From: Irineochytrium annulatum
Lineage: Eukaryota > Chytridiomycota > Chytridiomycetes > Chytridiales > Chytridiaceae
Assembly (NCBI GenBank): GCA_027600665.1
Contig: JADGJL010000067.1
Location: 1 to 48,830, forward strand
Direction of reading: 5' to 3'
Length of the DNA: 48,830 nucleotides
Numbering within the stretch: the first letter of the stretch is position 1; each line of letters opens with the position of its first letter. This document shows, piece after piece, positions 22,601 to 34,600 of this stretch. The position numbers were made by a program, and so were the translations under genes. Under the pieces are notes generated by a model that made no database searches, was not told the origin of the DNA, and worked only from the letters and a program-made list of their open reading frames with translations.

Positions 22601-25014
22601 GCAGGAGGTAAACGTAGCGGAGCTGGATCTGCGGACAGTCCCTCTCCTCGGTATTGGCTCCGCCATCTCCGTTATAATACGATGGAGCAGCCCTTGAATT
22701 GCAAAATACGGAGTTCCCTGATCTACTGTGGATCCTTGGCACAGGCTAGGAAATGTTAGCTTGCACAGGATTGGTGAAAAGCGCTGACCTAATGTTCACA
22801 CCACGTGCATGCAGTAAGCTGAGTGCAGAGTTCATGAAACTCGTTTTGCCGACCCCACTAGGCCCTTCGACCACGACCAAGAGCTGCGAGTCACCTTCAA
22901 GCCAGTCGAGAACGCCCATTCGCACCTGTTCCCTCTCTTCAACGTAGCCGACTTGTTCCGGGACCTTCGACAAAATAGTGTAGGCACTTGACGCATTACC
23001 ATCAGCTGCCAGAGACCATACACCAATCGCTTCTGTTTTCCCCTTGACCTTCGCAAACTGTTAAGCAAAACCACCGTTGCTCTTTTCTACCGCATGCTCT
23101 CCGAGAAAAGTGTGAAGTCCAACCGATGTTGTTGCGAGATGGGTCGCGTTGTCACACACTAAGTCATCAGAAGCCAAACTGCAATTGTTATTAGGTACGC
23201 TACCCAACGAATGCAATGGCGAACACACCTCATTAAGCGGGCGGCCAAATTGATCGAGTCACCTTGATAGCGGTCAGTGATAATAAAAAAAAAAAAAAAA
23301 AATTAACAACGGTCAATCTCACCAAGACCCGTCAAATCCGCTCTAAGCTCGTTTCCGAGGACAGAAAACAAAATTTCTCCCGTGGCCAAGGAAATCGAAA
23401 CTTTATTGACGGAGTCTTGATTTTTCCATGACATTAGAAATGCCAGGCTTGCCTCCACGGCATTCCTCGAGCCGTCCCCCTTGTGAAAAGGCGGTAGCCC
23501 GAAGAACACTAAAAATGTTTGCCCTTTGTCGTCAACTGAAATGCAGGTGAGATGTCGCCTGCACGGACTATCTGTAGCCTTACCAGCGAATTGCTGCAAA
23601 ACACCATGATGCTCCGCAACACTTTTCAACAGAGACGTCATGCTCGCCTGAGCGCGCGTTACGTTGAAGTCCCATCGTAACATGATAAATGCAGTGGTAA
23701 CCAGTCGGAACTCGTTGCCGTTGGCTATTGCTTCATGATGACAATCGGTCCGGGTCTCCATTAACCGATGCGCGAGAGCGGCCGGGAGGAACCTAAGAAT
23801 TCGGGAGTGATGCGGATGACTGCGGTCGAGTTCGACCGATTCGAACAATGCAGGTTGGCTCAACAAAGAAAACGAGGACAGTAGGGATGAAAAGTGCTCG
23901 TTTGTCAGCATAACAAAGCCTTTGGATGGGCTCGTCGCAAGTTCACCGAGGTTGAGTTCGGATAAAATCCAGGTTGCATTAGATATTCCCAGCTGGTCTT
24001 GAACAGAATAGAGAATCAGACAATTTGACATCTAACTGACAAGAATTTCTACCTTTCCCCGTGCCATCCAAAATGTGTTTCATCTCCTGCATGCAGTCGC
24101 CATGAATTAAGTACTCGAGCCGTGTGTCAGGCGTGCCGATGATGCACCTGTCGACCGGCCCGCAGACGATCCCTACGTGCAGTCCTAGCGATAACTTTGC
24201 ACCCGTTCCAGACATAGAATCCGCTCTAATAACGGCACTCAAAGCCTGGACAGGCGGCTGACACGCTGGCGCTGACTTCCATGATGACCGTCGGTTGAAC
24301 GTTGAGTGCGCAAAACCTTCGGCCGCTGCCGCGGAGCCGCGCTCATGCGCTTGCGCAGACTTCTTCACTGACTGACGGATAGACGAATTGTTGTTATGTT
24401 CTTCCGCTGCAACCGCCGAGACAAGATGTAGGTCGGATATCTCCCCTATATTGACACAGGCGGATAAATCGACCTCAACGCATGGGAGCTGGTCCATGAT
24501 TGTAGCGCAGCACAGAACCGCCCGACGGGCGACCTCCCGCTTCGACGACATGTCGTTCATATGGGACAAGTTCTGTGGGCTGAAGCTAACCAAAACAGCG
24601 TCGCCAAGGAATTTCACGATGTCGCCGCCGAAGGAGTTCAAAATCCGGATGAGGCCGTCGAGGAACTTGGAGACGGTCGAGGAGATCACTTCCGATGACA
24701 CCTTCCCAGCCGTCGCCTATAAAAGCATTAACATTGGGCCTTCCCGAGCGCAATCTCACCAGAGCAGAGGTAAAGCCCGAATAGCCGCTGATGTCGATCA
24801 TCACCTGTATAAGGCGCGTCAGTACGACCAGGTAGGGTCCCCCAGCCGCGGCACGTGAACGCACCATCACCGCGAACCCGGGTTCGACGAACGGCTCGCC
24901 TTTCCGCAGGCCTCGCGTCACGTCCTCCCAGGTCGCGTCATTGCGGACGATCTCAAGCACGTACGCGGACGTGAACGACGACGCCGGCGGCTCGTGCTGC
25001 CTCGTGGGCCGCAT
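19685..25014 (-). CDS. Soluble adenylyl cyclase-like protein, array copy B
   Basis: Fourteen exons, ATG at 25014 by alignment with the other copies. C1 spans about 24806-24050 and keeps both metal aspartates (MIDISGYSG, VKFLGDAVLV); its variable insert is the longest of the family and Ala/Ser/Pro-rich. C2 lies at about 24000-23095 with HHGVLQQF, DDKGQTFLVFFG and DSINLAARLM. The Walker A reads EGPSGVGKTS and Walker B TAIVLDDAQ followed after an intron by WIDTASM, the STAND/AAA_16 pattern. The last exon (21295-19685, 536 residues) is uninterrupted and helical, probably TPR-like as proposed for human sAC. All splice sites are GT-AG, and the intron before the exon starting near 23327 carries an 18-A tract. 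No lesion is seen. It is clearly more diverged from C and D than they are from each other. Predicted soluble, with no membrane segment. Confidence 0.9.
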
Positions 25015-25633
25015 GTGATGTGTTCGCGACGCGGAATTTGGGCTTGCTCGACCCTGAAAGGTTTACACCAGGATCTACGCGTCTCAGCGGTCGGCCGGCT
25101 TAGGCTTGCATCCAGCATCCCTCTGTATTTATATATTTACTTTTTTGGGGGGCTGTAGCGATACTTCGCGTTTTTGGTCCACCCCTTAAGTTACTTTATA
25201 ACTAAAAATACAGGCTTTTTGTTTTCATATACCACATAAGAGGTACTCTCTCTTGTATCAGAACGATGTCTAGCCCTTTTCTTTCTTGTGCTGGGCAACA
25301 CATCACCCCAAAGCATGGCTGGAGAAAGCTCGCCAAGTCGGTTACATCTAACCTAAGTCCAGTTGACCATTTTTTGTTTGCTCTTCAACCAGAAAAGGAA
25401 AGATGCGCAAGTTTCCCCGTCCGCGGCATCTCCAGGAATCCCCTGCCGCCACATCGGCGCCGCAATCTCAGCGACGCGATCATAGCCGTTCAGTCTACTC
25501 AGCACCACGTCTGCCTCGCGTCGAGAGAAGCCTTCGTTCACCGACTTTAGCCCCCAATGGCCGTTGCAGACTCATCGGATATCTAACCATCTGTGCAGCT
25601 GCGTAGTTTTGGGCGAAGCTTGGATTACTGCCT
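25015..25633. other. Intergenic region between array copies B and C
   Basis: About 620 bp. Next to copy B it holds the TATA-like box and T-rich sequence. At 25353-25560 a minus-strand frame of about 70 codons has a coding-like composition and ends in a stop, but it has no start supported by context and no domain I recognise. It may be a gene remnant. Confidence 0.35.
25126..25135 (-). promoter_or_regulatory. TATA-like element upstream of array copy B
   Basis: The minus strand reads TATATAAATA here, about 112 nt upstream of the copy B start codon at 25014 and in the same orientation. The position suits a TATA box with a leader of roughly 80 nt. Called from consensus and distance only. Confidence 0.4.
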
Positions 25634-28600
25634 TCACAGCCGCGTTTGAAAGTTCATCCAAGTCTGAAGCCTGGCGAACGTCTTCGAAAACTCCAGCTTT
25701 GCCGCTTCTGCATATTTCTGTCGCTCATAGGGGTTGAAGTCACACAAAGCTGCAGTCGCGCAAATATATCCTCTGAAAACCGGCCAATCCTTAAATGTTT
25801 TGCCAGGTTTCCCTTTCAACATATTTTTGAGACGTGAGAGCGATCGATTCGTCCGGCTCTTGCTGTCGGAAAATCTGAACAAGACTGCTCTGGCCACAAG
25901 AATGGCCCACGAAGTCAGCTTGAAGGGATAGTACGAGGTGCTACAGGTCGCCTTTTCGAGACACGAGACCGCAAGAAGTATTTTGTTCCTTTGCTCTGGG
26001 CTTACATTTTCCGTGCCGAAGGTTGTTCCATACTTCGCAGGGAACAGCATCATAAGGCTCAACATGATTAGATGCGGCATCAGCGTTCCGAAGTCGAGAA
26101 ACAGAGGGATGGGGGGCTGAAGTTGTTCAGCCATATTGAGATAGATATCGGCAGCGGCAGAAGGCGTCCCGGCGAATACCTCTCGCAGCAATAGCGGGAT
26201 CTTAAAGATGGTCCGTTGGTGTCGATTCCCCACCTTCTCCCAATGTGCGGCCACTGTCTCAGTCCACGCTATCGCCTCCTCGTCATCTACGCCCGTGAAC
26301 CACAGATGCCGTCCCACGACACACGCTGCCCCTGCCACTAAGTAATGGTTGCTGCTTCTCCTGAATTCCTCAGAGGCAGCCAGAGCCTCGACGATACCGT
26401 CCCCGAGTTCGTTGAGCGACCCTCCTTTGGAAAGCAAAAATTCTACTTGACCCACTTGCCCAACATACGAGTACAACATTTGCGGATGGATAAGCGCGAC
26501 CGCCCTCGCACAACCAAGAATCGCGCGAGCCTCCTTGACGTTCGCCCGCGGGAGCTCGGTTATAGCAACGAGCCAGTCAGTGTGAAAGTGGGCGTGGAGT
26601 TGCGGCGGCGTCAGCCTCGCGCGGACGTGCCCGTGCCGCTTCAGGTACAGGGCTGCTAGGCATTCCGGGGCGGATTGCATCAGCGTGAAACCAAGGCAAC
26701 CACATGCGTTTGCATATGCGACTGGCTCAGATGCCGCGGTTTGGACAGACAGATTGGCCATTAGCAATGCCGCGAGCGTCCGCTGATACTTCAGTTCAGG
26801 AACAAAAAGAGACTCATGGTCCTAGAACGGTTCAACGTTTAGGTATCGAAATGATAGAGATGGGTACCGTTAGGAGAACGATCACCAAGGAGGATAAGGT
26901 GCTCATCGCTAAGGCTGCTCTCTCCGGATCGGACTTCGCGCCAGGCTTCTTCAAATCGCGCGTGCCCCCGACGGATTTGTGCCAGAGCCACAGTTGACGA
27001 AGAAGTTGCTTACGATGTTCCGTCTTGCACTCGCGAAGACCGTCGGGGAAGAAAACGCCGACGGTTCTGAGAATTTCTCGGAATAGTGGCACGCACTTGA
27101 TATGTTGGCCGAACAATCTATAGTTTTCCGCCAGCAAGCGCTTCCAGCGGACGATTTCGATTTCCGAAGGTATACCTGCGAATAAATGGCTCTCGGCTTG
27201 CCGTGAGGTCACCGCTGCGAGCAGAAACTCAAGTGTTTTGATGCATTCGAGAGTCATAAACTTCCGTGAATAGACGAGACTAGTAACACTCAATTGATAT
27301 CGTAGCTTGCATTTTTACTCACCTTAGGGCATCGTAGTTCTTGATTATCTTCTCAAATTCTCCGGTTCGGCCGTAGTGGTAAGCGACGAGCGGAAGGAGG
27401 AATTCATTCTCAACCCCTGAGTCTGTAGACCCCTTCTTGGCAATTTCTTCCTCCAAATGCCTCGCGATTCTCAGGTGTATCCCCCTCCTATCTGCAAAGG
27501 ATATTCCTTCATAAATGCAGCTCATGATTGATATGTGCCTGAAGAAGTAGCTCCGTTCCCCATTCTCCGTTTCAACGACCGAAAGGAACGAGAAGACGTC
27601 GTGTGACTCAATCCATGACTCAATGCCATCGAGCGCGAGCTGAAGATCAAAGACTTGCACAATCAACGCCACGTCGAAGTACTGCCCAAAGCTCGCTGCG
27701 TATCTGAAAAACATCTTCGATTGCCCGTCAAGGGTATCGAACTGCGTTTGGATTCCTGACGCCACGTCCAGCTTCAGGGACTTCACCGCGTCGTCATCCA
27801 TGTAGAGAACTGCTTCTCGGATTTGTGAGCTCTCCAGAATGAATTCCCGCTGGCTGGAGACCATGGTCGACAGGATGAGCGGACTTGCGTTGCCTCCTAG
27901 TAAGTGCATGATGGAGTCAATGAGTGATTCATCGATGCCTTGGAGATTGGGCTCTTGCAAACAGTTGATCTAGTTCAGATTTAACACATTACAAAACAGA
28001 TCGGTCACAGACGATTAAGGCCGCTGCATCCGTTTTTGATAAGCCGTTAAGCTGGATATGTTTGAGCGACGGGTTCGCCATCAACAGCTTAAAAGTGTCT
28101 CCACCGTAATCGACTATGGGCCGGGTGAATATAAGAATTCCGATCTACAGCTGAGGTCAGCGTCGTCATTCATCACGCCGTGTGATGTTTTATTACCAAG
28201 GGACACTCTTGCGCTATCAGCAAAATCGTTTGCATTGATGCCGTGTCGATCCACTGCGGCAAGCTTAGTGGCAAGCAAACAAATCTTCATGTACCTGAGC
28301 ATCGTCCAAGAAAATCACAGTCCTACAAGAGGAAACCTCGGTGTATCTTCGAATAATATCAAGAACCATTGTCTGCAGGACGTTTGCCCGTTTCTCGGCC
28401 GTAAAAGCTCCAATTGTAGGGGTTTCTTCCATCGTTACGGGAAAAATTGATCTGTAGCAGCGATTCAGTCTTCGGACAGTCCCGGGGGACTTCCAAGTAC
28501 CTCAATAGTGACGCCGTTTCTGGCGCTATGTTGCAGTCACAAACGACGCGCCAGAGCTTCCGCGTAAAAACGTCATCTTGCACGTCCGACGCCACGAGGG

Positions 28601-30953
28601 ATCGAAAGGACGCGTGCGAAGTCGAATTCGACCGAACAGCTTTCCGGACCGATTTCGACCGAACAGAGTCCCGGATCGAATTCGACCGAAAAGCGTTCCG
28701 GAGCGATGGCGTCGGGTCCGCCATCTCCGTGATCATGCGATGAAGAAGCCCGCGTACCGCAAAGTAAGGACTGCCCTGGTCTACCGTAGAGCCTTGGCAT
28801 AAGCTGGGAGGGTTTTCAGCATTTGCACGGGGCATTTTAAGACCAGTTTAAAGGGCAATACCTGATATTGGCGCCATACGGCTCGAGCAAGTTAATGGCG
28901 GAGTTCAGGAAACAAGTCTTCCCGACTCCACTGGGACCCTCCACTATCGTCAGCAGCGGAGAGTCGCCGGTTAACCAATCTCGAGCGGCTTTTGCGAGGA
29001 TCGTCCTCTCCTCAACATAGCCGACCGGCGCGGCGTTCTTCTTGGCCGATTGCGGGTCGGATAAGTTGTCTTCACGCTCTGTCAAAGACCAGATTCCGAC
29101 GGCCTGCTTCTTTCCCTTTACCTTTGGCAAAAACATTAGCTTACGATACAAATTGCGGCCTGCACCGTGTGATCTCCGAGAAAGTAATGTAGGCCTGTGT
29201 CAATTGCTGCTGCGTGTGTTGTTGTGTCACAAACGACGCCGTCGTCTGTGAAACTATGGTTGTGTTGATTAAACATACATTAAACAAACATCAATACCTC
29301 AACAACCGCGCGGCCACGTTAATTGAGTCCCCTAAGACATAAATGCGTCAGTCGTAGCTGTGTGGTGTCACGTTTTACCAAGCCCTGTTGAATCAGCGCG
29401 CAGCTCATTCCCAAGCGCTGAGATTAGGATTTCTCCCGTCGTTAGCGAAACGGATACCGTATGTTCTGGCGCAGACATCCTCCAGGACTTTAAAAAGGCA
29501 AAGCTCGCTTCAATAGCGTTCACTGAGCTGTCGCCTCGGTGGAAGGGCGGTAGCCCAAAGAACGCTAACATTGTTTGACCTTTATCATCCACTGCGTATG
29601 CATTAGTTATCATATCAGACGGGAGATGCTCATACCAGCGAACTGCTGAAATACGCCATGGTGTTTGCCGACGGCTTTGACAAAGGCCGTCATACAACTT
29701 TGGGCACGTAGAGTGCTGAAGGGCCACTGAAGTTTAACAAAGGCTGCTGTTATTGTGCGGTACTCGTTGTTTGCAATCAGTGCGTGACGAGCAGAGGCCC
29801 TTCGAGTTTCCATTATTCGATGGGCCAGCGCGGTCGGCAGAAACTTAAGAAGGCGGTGTTGCTGTTCGTCGCTGAGTTCCAGCTCATACGGCTCGAACGT
29901 TAGGGGCCGTTTGACAAACGAAGATGAAAGCAACAGGGAAGTAAAGTGTTCGTTCGTGAGCAGGGTAAATCCGTTGGATGAGCTTGCTGGATCCTTGCCG
30001 TCGCCTAATTCAGACAAAGCCCAAGCTGATTCAGATACGCCGAGCTGGTCTTTAGCACCACTAATTAGTCAATAGACATGCAAACAAATTTACCTTTGCC
30101 TGTTGCGTCCAAAATATGCTTCATGTCGTCAAGGCATTCGCCGTGGACAACGTACTCAAGACGCACGTTTGTTGAGCCGATAATGCACCGATCAACCGCA
30201 CCGCATGTAACAGCAACGTGCAGGCGTAACGAAAGTCGCGACCCAGCACCCGTTACGGTCTTCCGCGCTACACTTTGCAGCCGAGATGATTTTCTTGTAG
30301 AAGACCTGCCTCCCGACCCCGCTTCGCGATCCAAGTCTTCATGCTCTTCTGCTACAGAATTGAGGCCGAGGTCGGGAATTTCACCGATGTTGACGTAGTT
30401 CGACAGGTCGACCTCGACGGAGGGAAGCTCTGCCATAATGGTCGCGCAGCACAAAATAGCTCGGCGTGCAACCTCACGCTCCGCCGACGCGTCGTGTTGT
30501 TGAAGATGGCGTTGCGGCCAGAAGCTGACCAGAACCGCATCGCCCAGGAATTTTAATATGTCGCCGCCAAAAGAGAGCAAAATCCGGATGAGGCCGTCGA
30601 GAAATTTCGATACAGTCGAAGAGATAACCTCTGACGAAACTTTTCCCGCCGTCGCCTAAGGCAATACTCTTCAGAACCAAATTGGTGCAAGACGTAACAA
30701 GACTTAAACTCACCAGAGCGGAGGTGAAGCCCGAGTAGCCGCTGATGTCGATCATAACCTGCAAATACGGCGTGAGTCCAGCCCGGTGATGCGCCTCGGC
30801 GCCTTAACGCACCATCACGGCGAAGCCACTTTCGACGAAAGGAGCGCCCTGCCGCAGGCCTCGCGACAGCTTGTCCCAGGTCGCGTCATTGCGAACGGTC
30901 TCAGCTACGTACGCGGACGTGAACGACGTCGCAGGCCACGCGGACGACTGCAT
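25634..30953 (-). CDS. Soluble adenylyl cyclase-like protein, array copy C
   Basis: Fifteen exons from ATG 30953 (MQSSAWPATSF, as in the other copies). C1: MIDISGYSG and LKFLGDAVLVSF keep the two metal aspartates; CIIGSTNVRLEYVVHGEC closes the domain. C2: HHGVFQQF, DDKGQTMLAFFGLPPFH, STGLGDSINVAARLL. ATPase: EGPSGVGKTC, Walker B TVIFLDDAQ then WIDTASM. The linker after Walker A contains three 9-residue arginine/serine repeats coded by a 3 x 27 bp tandem repeat (28623-28703) that is absent from the other copies. A 46-nt intron (26822-26867) splits the last exon; only copy D shares it. With the matching residues across the whole length this marks C and D as the youngest pair. No stop, frameshift or bad splice site found. 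Confidence 0.9.
28623..28703. repeat. 3 x 27 bp coding minisatellite in array copy C
   Basis: Three consecutive 27-bp units starting cgaattcgaccgaa, cgatttcgaccgaa and cgaattcgaccgaa, with a few mismatches. On the minus strand they encode three 9-residue units built on R-x-x-x-R-S-x-S, between the ATPase Walker A and Walker B. The array keeps frame because 27 is a multiple of three. Confidence 0.85.
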
Positions 30954-31629
30954 GTGTGCTGTGCGCTGTGACCTTCGCGGGCCAGATTTACACGGATGTT
31001 TATTTAATAGATTTCCATTGTAAATCTCCTGCAAGGTATAGCTGGGACTGGGTCCAAAAAAATTAATAGTTGAAAATAGCTTGGCTCGTTTTCCCTTACA
31101 AAATAAATCAAAATTAAGGGACACATCGCGAAATTCTAAATTGTCGAACTCCGACTTCGGACCTCAAACTCAGGAACTTCCGACGCTGGAAGGATAAATG
31201 AGCCGACGGAGGGTGCGGAGCGACTCCTGGGGCCGGCCGTGAAGCTTGACGACAGCTTGGCCATCCCAGGACGATGCCACGTCAATTTGCCGGTAAGGAT
31301 TACTTTCATCGGCCCTGCAGCCGTATCGCACCGCCGAGAGATGGCCGAATATGACGAGAGCGGTGTTCCATAAATGTGTAAGGTACCTCGAGCTGGAATG
31401 CGAATGCAGGGATGTGCAGATTAAAAGATCTATTACAAACGGCTACACAGGCGATCCGTATATCAGATTTTAAGCCATAGATCTCGCCGTGTATGACTTT
31501 TCTGATAGTGCATTTAACAACGTAGTCCCAGTGAGATGATTCTGCTTGGCTTCAAAGCGTCAACTTGTCTTGCGCCATCAGCTATCCAACCATCCGCCGG
31601 CGGTTCAACTGAATAAACGCGGGCTGCCT
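30954..31629. other. Intergenic region between array copies C and D
   Basis: About 680 bp. The copy C promoter side (30954-31140) is A/T-rich. At about 31180-31390 the minus strand has a GC-rich open stretch of about 70 codons ending in a stop near 31175, without a recognisable domain or start. It could be the relic of an exon. The rest is probably the copy D 3' UTR. Confidence 0.35.
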
Positions 31630-34600
31630 TTACTCGCATAATTGGAAGTTTATCCACGTCTGAAGCCTGCCAAACGTGTTTGCAAACTCTTGCTTTGCGG
31701 CGTCCATATATCGCCGCCTTTCAGTTAAGCTGTTATCACACAGCGCGATCGTTGCGCAGACATATCCTTTGAGAACCACCCAGTCCTTTACTTTTTCGCC
31801 TGCTTTTCCTTTCAGCATACGTTTAAGGCGCGAGAGAGATCGATTTGTTCGGCTCTTGTTGTCGGAGAATTTCGATAAGACAGCTTTGGCCACAAGTCCT
31901 GCCCAAGTGGTCAACTCGAACGGATAGTATGATATACCGCAGTTTGCCTTGTCAAGACTGCAGACCGAAAAAAGTACTTTGTTCCTTTGCTCTGCACTAA
32001 TATTTTCCGTGCCGACGTTTGCTTCATACTTTGCAGGAAACAGCAGCATAAGGCTCAGTAATATGAAATGCGGCAGCAATGTTCCAAAGTCGAGAAACGG
32101 GGGAACGGGGTGTTGAAGCTGTTCGGCTATACTGAAGTAGATGCCGCACGCGGCGGAATGGGTTCCCGTGAACATCTCTTGAAGCACCAGGGGCATTTTA
32201 AGCAATGCTCGATGGTATCGATTGCCCACTCTCTCAGTGTGCATGGCCGCCATTTTCGTCCAGATCATCGCCTCTTCGTTTTGACTGCCTGTGAACCACA
32301 GATGTCGCCCGACGACGCACGATACTGTCGCGAGCGGATAGTGATTGCTGCCCCTTTTGAAGTCCTCGGACGCTGCCAGAGCTTCGACGATACCGTCCCC
32401 GATCTCGTTGAGCGACCCGCCCCTGGACAGCATGAATTCGACCTGACATACTTGGCCAACGAACGCGTAGAGAATTTGGTGGTTGACGCGCGAGACCATT
32501 CTCACCGTGCCCATAACTGCGCGGGCTTCCTTGATGTTCCCCCGCGCGAGCTGGGTAAGGGCGACAAGAAAGTCGGAGTAGAAGTTGGCACCGAGCTGTT
32601 GTGGCAAAAGCCTTGCGCGGAGGCGCGCGTGCCGCTTTAAGTACAACAGTCCTAGTTTCGGCATGGACTCCCCCACCAAGAAGCCCAGGCACCCGCAAGC
32701 GTGTGCCATACTGATGGGGTCCGACGCCGCGGTTTGTATGGCCTGGTTGGCCATTAATAATGCGGTGAGCGTCCGCTGATACTTCAGCTCGGGAACAAAA
32801 AGTGATTCGTGATCCTAAAAGGCGGGTTGATTAATACAAAGGCGTGTTGATGGAATTTACCGTTATTAACACGATCAGCAAGGTAGATAAGGTGGCCATC
32901 GTCAAAGCTGCTATTTCGGAGTCGGGCTTTGCGCCGGATTTCATGATATCTCGCGTACACGCAGCGGATTTGTGCCAAAGCCATAATTGGCGCCAGATCT
33001 GCTTATGATGCTCCCTCCTGCACTCGCGAAGACCGTCGGGGAACGTGACGCCGAACGTCTTAAGGATGTCCCGGAACAGCGGCAGACATTTGATGTGGTG
33101 CCCAAAAAACCTGTAATTTTCCGCCAGCAGGCGCTTCCAGCGAACGATTTCAATTTCCGACGGCATGCCTCCGGACGCGTCGATCGGCGCCGTGTTGGCA
33201 AGGTCGGCCTGGCGCGATTTCACAGTCGCGAGGAGAAACTCTAACGTCTTAATACATTCGAGCACCATAAACTTTCGGGAATAGACGAGACTGGCGACAC
33301 TCAGTTGATATCGTAGCTTGAAGTAAACTCACCTTAGGGCATCATAGTACTTAACAATCTTTTCAAACTCCCCAGTCAGGCCATAGTGATAAGCTACGAG
33401 TGGGAGAAGGTCGCTTTCGACGCCATTGTCTGCCATAGGCTTGCTTTGGGAAATTTTTTCCTCGAGATGTTTCGCAACTTTCAAGTGTACGCTTCTCCTG
33501 TCCGCAAACGATATGCCCTCGTAAATGCAATTTAAAATTGATATGTGCCGAAAGAAGTAGCTCCGTTCCCCTTTGTCCGTTACTGCGACCGTAAGAAACG
33601 CGAAGATGTCGTGTGCCTCAATCCAGGACTCAATGTCCGCGAACGGGACATTCAAATCAAAGACTTGCACAATGAGGCCCACATCAAAGTACTGCCCCAG
33701 ACTCGCTGCGTATCTAAAGAACATCTTCGACTGCCTATCGAGGCTATCGAACTGCGTTTGAATGCCAGATGTGATGTCCATCTTCAAGTTCTTTACTGCA
33801 ATATCCTTCATGTAAAGAACTCCTCCTCGGATCTCTGAGCTTTCCAGTATAAATTCCCGCTGGCTGGACACCATAGTCGAAAGAAGAAGCGGGCTTGCGG
33901 TGCCTCCAAGTATATTCATGATGGAGTTCATTAGTGACTCATCGATGCCATGCAGATCAGGCACGCGCAGGCAGTTAATCTAGTTATGATTAGACACATA
34001 AGAAATGCAGCTACAAACAATTAGCGTTGTTGCGTCCGTCTTCAGGAGGCCATTGAGTTTAATGTGTTTAAGCGATGGGTTCACCATCATCAACTTGAAG
34101 GCTTCTCCATCGTAATCCGCTATGGGGCGAGAGAAGATGACGACCCCGATCTACAATACATGTCAGCACTGTCACTCACAGATATGTTGATACCATTGGA
34201 CATTCCTGCGATATCAGCAGGATTGTCTGCATTGATGCTGTGTCTATCCACTGCATGGTGGTTAAGTATAGACAAAAAAGCATTTGCTAGTACCTGAGCA
34301 TCATCTAAAAATATCACCGTTCTACTAGAGGACACCTCGGTGTATCTTCGAATGATTTGAAGAACCATTGACTGCAAAACGTTTGCCCGCTTCTCCGCCG
34401 TGAGACCTTTAATTGCTGCCGTCTCTTCCAAAAATATCGGGAAAATTGATCTATGCAGACAAGTCGGTCAACGCACTTCTAAAAATTATTCCTGAATACC
34501 TAAAAACTGACGCCGTCTCCGGCGCAATATTGCAATCACGAACGACGCGCTGGAGCTTTCTCGTAAACCCGTCGTCATGCCCGTCCGACGTCACCACGGA

